Of a stretch of DNA of 64,000 bases, positions 57,869 to 64,000 are shown piece after piece. The stretch is from NCBI RefSeq assembly GCF_036417845.1, contig NC_089980.1:66896501-66960500 (forward strand), read 5' to 3'. A program made the translations under genes and the position numbers. The DNA comes from Apteryx mantelli. Lineage: Eukaryota > Chordata > Aves > Apterygiformes > Apterygidae. The notes under the pieces are model-generated. The model searched no databases. It saw only the letters and a program-made list of their open reading frames with translations, and was not told where the DNA came from. The stretch's first letter is position 1, and every line of letters starts with the position of its first letter.

Positions 57869-59527
57869 TTTATTCAATGAAATGATGTATAAAAACTTAC
57901 AAATCTGAGAACTTAACTATACACAAAAAGATGATATTCAGTTTAAACGTATACACAGAGTAGAGCTGTGGTTTGTGACTTGCCCTCTCCCACCCCTCCC
58001 CCCAAAACATACACTATCTCCATTTATGATGGGGCGCTTATTCTGTCTGCTTCAGCCTCCTGTTGGCCCAGGAATTGTTCGGTGGGCTTCATTGCTGCTG
58101 TCAGTTTAGAGTTTTAGGCTACTGGCAAAAATCCCGGGTATTTATATAAAACAGCAAGAATCAACAACTTGATTTTAAACACAAAGATGCAGTGCTATCA
58201 TCAGCAGTAACTAAAACTACAGAATTCATCCTTTCAGTTTTTGCAGACTTTGTCTTGGCTTTGAAAATAATGGGTCTCTCAAAGAGCAAAATTTGCCAGT
58301 TCAGGACTACAGATTCACTTTAAAACAACCATGATCCCCTCTTGCTAGCAGGTCTCTGCACTACTTTTTCTTCATCTTAACTCATGCAATTAGACCAAAT
58401 GAAATCATGGGCATTCCTTGCCTGAGTAAGGCAATAAAGTTTCTTCTCTCTCCTTTCATCCAGAATGACTCAAAACTATGCTACCACCACATGCGTGTGC
58501 TGCACCAGTGATGTTACAGGGCTCACCAGTATGTCACTTCTCTAGTTCCCTTTGTATCTTGGGTGACAACACTTATCATATCAGCTTCTTTCCAACAGGC
58601 CAATAAAAATGCACACAGCTCAGGACGTTTTAAATTTGGTTAAAAATAATTGGTGCAATGACTAGTTCTGTCAAACAACTAAAAGACTTTCTGGGCTGAA
58701 TCTGAAAGCAGATGGCCAGTTGCTTAAAAAGGATGTGTGCATTTATTTACCTGTACCAAATATACACACACTTTCTATATATATATAAATCTTTATACAT
58801 ATACAGTATTTTTATATATATATAAAGATTGCCATCACATTATTATTACAGCTACTTGAGTCAAAATTTGACTAAGTAACTACTTTGCTTGAATCAATGA
58901 TGCTACCTGAAACAGATACCCAAAGCATACTTGAAGGAAAACATAAGGCAAAAAAACCACCAACACCCTCAGCTCTTTTGTACTCAATGAATAGTTTTTT
59001 GGATTCATTGAGAAAAATTCTGAGGTTTGGGGTTTTTTTTAAGTTATAATCTTAATTAACTTGCATGTGGAGTTTGATTTGCCAGATCTTCTCAAAATGC
59101 CTTTTACCAGGGAAACTAATATATATATATATATATTCTTTGCTCATCAAATTCATATTCTGTTTCTCATTACACTCATCATTGTATCTAAATATGCTTT
59201 TAAGTAACCTAAACTTTGTTTAAAATCTATTAAATTTAGATTAACTAATACTATCAACATAGTTAGCTGAATTATTTTTCACACGTTCCTTTGTATTAAA
59301 ATCAATTATGTTGTGGTTTGATGCAAGAGCTTTTTGTTTGTTTTGGTGGGAGAGGCAAAGTCCAATTTCCTAATGTGCCAGTACAGTTCTGGTTGCTGAA
59401 GACAAAGGGTGGGAAGGAAGATGGTGGAAAAGATGGCAGGGGGAAAGTGAGGTAAAATGGGGGAGGAAAAAATTGATTTAATAAAAATGAATAAAGAAAC
59501 TTTAAAAAATTGATATAGGTTTCACAT
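57869..59527 (-). other. ZBTB2: Probable ZBTB2 3'UTR
   Basis: Downstream (on the - strand) of the ZBTB2 stop. Poly(A) signals in this orientation appear as TTTATT on the + strand at 58742-58747 and 57869-57874; the latter would give a 3'UTR of about 1.65 kb. AT microsatellites lie at 58778-58826 and 59119-59138. The true end is not provable from sequence. Confidence 0.45.
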
Positions 59528-60890
59528 TCAGTCTAACAACACTGCTTCCTGCTCCTTTTTGATGGAGGCTAACACTGAATTATCAGTCTCTGTGGCTTCT
59601 GTGTCCCCACTACCTAGCAGAATGGAGCGATCTTCTTCTAGTGTAAAGACAGAGTTTTGATTTTGGCATGAATGTTTAACTACTTCATTGGGAGTTGAAA
59701 ACGTTTTGTCACACAAGTTACATTTGTAGGGCTTGTTGGTCTGTACTAGCATGTTGTCCATTTGACTGCCTTCCTCAAAAGTACAGAGCTCCAGAGTCTG
59801 TTTGTCCACCATCGTGTACGTGTCCATGCTCTGGTTTAGGCACACATGTCTGGCAGCCTGGTTAGCCCTACAAAAGCTTTTGTCGCAAGTGCTGCACTTG
59901 AAAGGTTTGCCAGTGTGTATGTACATGTGCTCCCTCCAGTGGCTTTTCTGAATAAATTTGCGACCACAAATGGAACATTCATATTTCCGTCTTTTTACTT
60001 CCCTCTCTTGATCTGCCTGCTCCAAGTTGTCTATGTCTGCAATATCTGAGGGGGGTGGTGTCTCTGATTGCTGCTGCCCATCAATTATTGGGGAGTCTGA
60101 GATCTGCTGCAGCTCGCTGTCACTAATCATTCCAGCTTCAGGCACTTCCATGGCATCTTTTTCAGCTGTGTTGTTACAGAGAGACAAAGAAATGTTACTT
60201 TCTCCCTGCTGGGAAGAGGTGAAGGGAACTCCTGTGTGGATCTGGAGGTGCTCACGCAAACTACTTCGCAAATTGAACCGGCGGCCACAGAGGTGGCAGG
60301 CATAGTACTTTGGGAAGCTTCCATTCCTTTTCATAATGCTTGGCTTAACGTGTGCTATTGTGAGTGAAGCAGGCTGTTCATCTGAAGAAGATGCTTCCAT
60401 GTTGGCTTCTTCTCCTGTGGGAGAATTATTGCCAGCAGCAGATACCAATTCTGGAGATAAAGATGATGGCAGTGGGTCAGAAGTGGTCATATTTGTCCGT
60501 GTCACTTGTGGCAGAGTTGTAGCTAGCTGCGAGAGTTGTGAGCCCTCAGAAACCTGTTCCTGGTTCATCCGTGAAGTCTGTGGCCTTGGTTCTCGCCCGA
60601 GTTTGTCATTTGCTGACGTAACCTTAGTGGGATGTCTTATCTGGTGATCTGCAATCTGAATGCCATATAATGAAGATGCTAATGGAAAAACTTGATCCGG
60701 GTGGGAAAAAGTTCCCTGACTTGCAAGGCTGGCCTCTTGAATTAGTGGATATGCATGCAGAAACTTTATTCCCTGTTCTAGTCGAACTGGGTCAATGAGT
60801 TGCGGTGCCATCTTCCCAGTGTACATCAAATGCAAGAGATAACTGAAGATATCTGGCTGTATGTCAGTTGCTTTCAAACGGACACATTCA
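59528..60890 (-). CDS. ZBTB2: ZBTB2 main coding exon
   Basis: It begins after acceptor TTTCAG (reverse of 60891-60896) with the junction codon and [18 protein letters not shown] of the BTB domain. It carries the Ser/Thr/Pro linker, all four zinc fingers and the conserved tail [13 protein letters not shown], and ends with TAG (CTA on the + strand at 59533 region; the frame closes at 59528). No stops or gaps compared with the remembered human protein except small indels in the linker. Confidence 0.95.
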
Positions 60891-63291
60891 CTGAAATGTG
60901 AAACAAAATTATCAATAAGAGATGAGAAAATTTTTTTTAAACAGATCTAGGTTATTAAAGCATTAATAAAAATCAGACACATCACTTAAATTCAGAAGAC
61001 AGAATCTGTAATAAATATGTTTGCTTAATGAAATATCCCCACTCTACTAGTGGGAACAGGATACTAGCATTTGCTGATCAGTCTGTAATATGTTAACACA
61101 TTCTTAATGGGGATATGAAGTGGTATTTGTCATTCTCAGTAATGATGGGAAAACCATTATCACATATATATTGCACTCTGAAGTTTCTACTAAGCGTCAA
61201 TTCCAGCAATGGTTAGTGTTACTTAAAAAGAGAGGGTATAGTTCATCAGTAGAGAAATGCTCTGACATAAAAGAGCTAATCTTATTGGCTACTTTAAAGA
61301 TGACATTTTGTTTTCCGGAAGAAAGTAACTGTCTTGAAAGATAAAGCTGTCCCATTGCAATCTGTAACTTTTTGAATTGCTGTTATGTTATAGAATTGTT
61401 GTCATATATTAATATATTTTGTAAATTGTGACAATATTTTGCCTTTTTTTTGTTGGATTTAAACACATCTGTAAGCTAAATTAAAACCTTCTAGTGAGTC
61501 TAAATTCACAATCCACTAAATTTTTCCCAGCTCTTAGCCCTGAAAACACCTAAAATTAATTTGGCACTTGCCTCTTTGGCTTCTATGTCTCGCTAGTGTT
61601 TACAGTTACAGTTTTGCAAATGTTTGGTATCCCTTGTCTAAATTGTATTACGATCCAGAAACCACACTGGAAAGCATGTGAATTCCCTAAGGATCTGATA
61701 CAACAGGTATAGTCTGAGCACATCTAATGCACGAAGGCCAGACTTGTCATAAAGCAGAAGAGTAGTTTCCTTCCTTGAACAGGGAGGAAGGAAAGGTGGC
61801 ACCAGCTGTACGCTCAGTCAGCGTAACAGCCTCTTGGTTAGAGCACTCAACTAAGTGAGACACTTGGGTTGTAATGCCCCCTTCAGCCTAAGAGAATTCA
61901 AACACACACCATCCTCCTGTTGGGAGCATGCCCTATCCATCAAGCTTTAGGATACTCTGGATTGAAACACCCATCACTCCTCCACTGAAGCCTGATCTTT
62001 GTGTAGAAAGAAAGGCAAGATTCATGGAACAGGAAAGAAAATCAGGAACATCTTGTTTAGGGCATTTAGCTGATGTGAGAGAACCTGGCATTCTAACTGT
62101 TTTCTCAGAGTTATTTGTAGCTCTTACATTAAACAAACATTAAATAAAAGAGAGAAATGTAGAAACAGACATGACCCCACACTGCCGTCTAAATGCTCTA
62201 ACCACAGTAGGCTACTAAGCTGAGGAGGAAATTATAGTCAATTCATTCATTTCTTAATGGAGGTGCATCCTTCTTGAGCTATCCCTCTGACTGCTTTTGA
62301 ACCCAAGATATATTATTCAAATGCAAACTTTTGCAATGCTGTCCTCCAGAGATGATTATAATGCTCTTGACAGAGCATCCAAACTTACAGATCTGCCTGC
62401 AGACCTATCTCAGAAGTGCAAATGTGCCTTTGACCTTGACTTTTGCTTTTGGCTAAGAACTCTTAGCATTTGCTCACTTAATATAAACTTTTTGAGCAAA
62501 TTCAAATAATTGGAGAAAAAAAAGAATATGAAAATCTTCAAAACAGTCATTTGCTTTATCTTTTCCATGCCCACTATGTTAGGCTGTCTGCAAAAAAAAA
62601 CCCAAACCAAACCAAACCAAACATTCCCTTATTTTCCACCACTATATAATATTTCTTTATTTAACCTACTTTGGCAAACTTAAAAAAACAAAACAAAACA
62701 GATTACCATCTTTTACATGTTTATTTCTCCAAAACTCTTAGCAAATACTTATTGGGTTATATATAATGTTATGGGAATGTCAGGAATAGTGTCAAGACTG
62801 GGCAGAGGATAGTGAGTGGAGGAAAAAAAAAGTGCAACAGTGAAAAGACAGGATCCCTTAAATATTCAATTCTAGGCATTCTATGCTTTTGAAAGATAAA
62901 GAACATTTGCTAAATTATAACATTATTGTTAATGAATCACAGTTCAACTTTAACACTTTTTTATTGAGTTTCCAGTTTGCAGTAGGAACAGATTCCAGAT
63001 TCATTATATGTCACAGCAAAAAGCAAAGAGAACATTTCAGAAGGTTTCAAAATGTTGCTAGACCTTCTTACCTTAGCTAACTGAGCAACATTTTAACAGT
63101 TAACCTTTTTATAGTTACCTGGTTTGATGAACAAACAACATCTTAAAGTAGTTGGAGAAAGAAGCAAGGACAGATTTGTGTGCCTTGAAGTAGACATCAC
63201 CAATAGCAACTGTGCAGTCACATAGGAAACCAAACTCTCTCTGAGCATTTAGCTGCTGCAGCAGAATAAGTCCATGGTTGGCCAAATCCAT
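59528..63291 (-). CDS. ZBTB2: ZBTB2, BTB and zinc-finger transcription factor
   Basis: The coding join on the - strand is 63291-63119 then 60890-59528, giving 511 aa plus a stop; human ZBTB2 is 514 aa. The N-terminal BTB domain (about residues 1-115) starts [20 protein letters not shown] and mediates dimerisation and co-repressor contact. Four C2H2 fingers follow: [21 protein letters not shown] (- strand, around 60300-60237), [21 protein letters not shown] (59975-59912), [19 protein letters not shown] and [23 protein letters not shown]2 is a nuclear repressor/activator that acts at GC-rich promoters, including p53-pathway genes. The protein is intact with no odd features. The upstream noncoding exon and promoter are outside the window. 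Confidence 0.96.
60891..63118 (-). other. ZBTB2: ZBTB2 intron within the BTB domain
   Basis: A 2.2-kb AT-rich intron with good splice signals. It contains a tRNA-like fossil repeat near 61811-61970 and a (CCAAA)n-like run at 62601-62624. No other gene is visible. Confidence 0.8.
61811..61970 (+). repeat. Old tRNA-like SINE/palindromic repeat remnant
   Basis: GGTTAGAGCACTCAACTAAG resembles the D-arm/A-box and anticodon arm of a tRNA (CTCA pairs with TGAG). TTGGGTTGTAATGCCCC resembles the T-arm/B-box. About 60 bases on, GGAGCATGCCCTATCCATC partly mirrors the first arm in inverted form. A weaker piece (AATGCTCTAACCAC) occurs at 62193-62206. This matches the look of ancient amniote tRNA-derived or foldback repeats. 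It is too decayed to be a tRNA gene. Confidence 0.45.
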
Positions 63292-63301
63292 TTTTTACAC
63301 T
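63119..63301 (-). CDS. ZBTB2: ZBTB2 first coding exon
   Basis: The exon lies between a TTTTCAG acceptor (reverse of 63302-63304) and donor CCAG|GTAACT (reverse of 63119-63113). It has ten untranslated bases and then ATG at 63291, encoding 57 full codons plus two bases of the first half of the BTB domain, through [11 protein letters not shown]. The start matches the known ZBTB2 N-terminus MDLANHG. The exon leaves in phase 2 and joins the next in frame. Confidence 0.95.
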
Positions 63302-64000
63302 CTGAAAAGCAAATGACTTTCATGTAAAACTTAACAGTAGATGTACAGATGTAACAGTAGATCTGTCTTAACAGGCATCTTCCTCTAATATCTGTATGTA
63401 CCGCTTTAGTAACACCTCTTAATCCCAAGCTACTATATAAATGATACCTTACATGTAGGCAAGTATTTCTATTTCATGAGAGATAATGTGATTCACAAAG
63501 GCTTAAACAGCAAAGCAGAGCCAGGAATAGAGAGTTCTGAAAAGGAATGGGGAGGGACATAGATACAGCAAAATAAATAGCTAAGGGAAGGGAAGAAAGA
63601 TTAATAAGTACTAAAAACTACTAATCAATAAATAAAAAATCATTATTTTTAAAGGGAAGACCGAAGTATTTTGGCTACTAATTTAATCAATTCACTTGTC
63701 TGTTCAGTTAGTAAAAATAAAACTCCCTTATGATTTCAGTCACTTTCACCTATGTGGATGGGAGAGACAAGAAAGGGTAGGACCCAGTAAAAGACAATTT
63801 AGATACTTTTTATCTCAATTTTCAGTGTCTCTAGCTACTTCATACATAAACGTTAGATGTCCATCCAGCTGAATCCAAAGCCCAACATTAAACAGTTAAG
63901 CTTTCCTGATGGTTACAGCCCTCTCCTGGGAATACTAGGTATATATTTGAATCTTCCCGGACAAAAAAAAAAAAAAAAAAAAAAAATCATTTGAGGTATT
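63302..64000 (-). other. ZBTB2: ZBTB2 5' intron, cut by window end
   Basis: AT-rich sequence upstream of the first coding exon on the - strand, read as the intron separating a noncoding first exon outside the window. A poly-A run of 24 bases lies at 63963-63986. Nothing else was recognised. Confidence 0.6.

Noticed and set aside
61825-61880. Candidate tRNA gene.
   Set aside because: Arms are imperfect, the T-arm consensus is broken and no acceptor stem pairs, so it is treated as a repeat remnant.

Overview
This window reads as bird nuclear DNA, probably from a songbird. The evidence is a CR1 LINE of avian type, compact introns poor in repeats, GC-rich CpG islands, and the amniote gene order AKAP12 followed by ZBTB2 in convergent orientation (human 6q25, chicken chromosome 3). 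No bacterial, CRISPR or structured-RNA gene was seen.

Positions 1-31.6 kb hold AKAP12 (gravin/SSeCKS) on the + strand. I can place the CpG-island promoter and myristoylated first exon of the alpha form (538-633), exon 2 (10404-10590), a second CpG-rich promoter with the tiny beta-form first exon (13890-13914), the giant scaffold exon (21645-25498), a further coding exon (26262-28277 or 28295) with the PKA RII-binding helix, and a long 3'UTR ending near 31.64 kb. The large coding region, one exon in mammals, seems to be cut here by a 763-bp intron (25499-26261). That stretch still carries scrambled coding remnants, which suggests recent intronization.

Positions 31.6-39.8 kb are intergenic, with an old CR1 fragment and GT-rich repeats. 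Positions 39.9-52.7 kb are a mosaic duplication, all in + orientation. It contains a decayed piece of AKAP12 intron 2/exon 3, then exons of an ARHGAP20/TAGAP-like PH-RA protein, then two RSPH3-like exons (one with an in-frame stop), then a decayed copy of the AKAP12 intron/exon 4 region. That copy is interrupted by a 400-bp solo LTR and by a 5.4-kb insert holding an orphan CpG island and a young CR1. Within the decayed copy, a 1.17-kb tract (45783-46953) is almost identical to AKAP12 exon 4 (26231-27402, constant offset 19552) although its flanks are strongly diverged. That tract is also markedly GC-rich. Together these point to recent gene conversion.

Positions 57.8-63.3 kb hold ZBTB2 on the - strand. 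Its two coding exons give a complete 511-aa BTB and four-zinc-finger protein; the 5' noncoding exon lies beyond the window.

AKAP12 anchors PKA, PKC and other signalling enzymes at the plasma membrane, and ZBTB2 is a nuclear transcription factor. They are neighbours by synteny, with no shared pathway visible. Protein-family assignments rest on remembered sequences and were not checked by a search.
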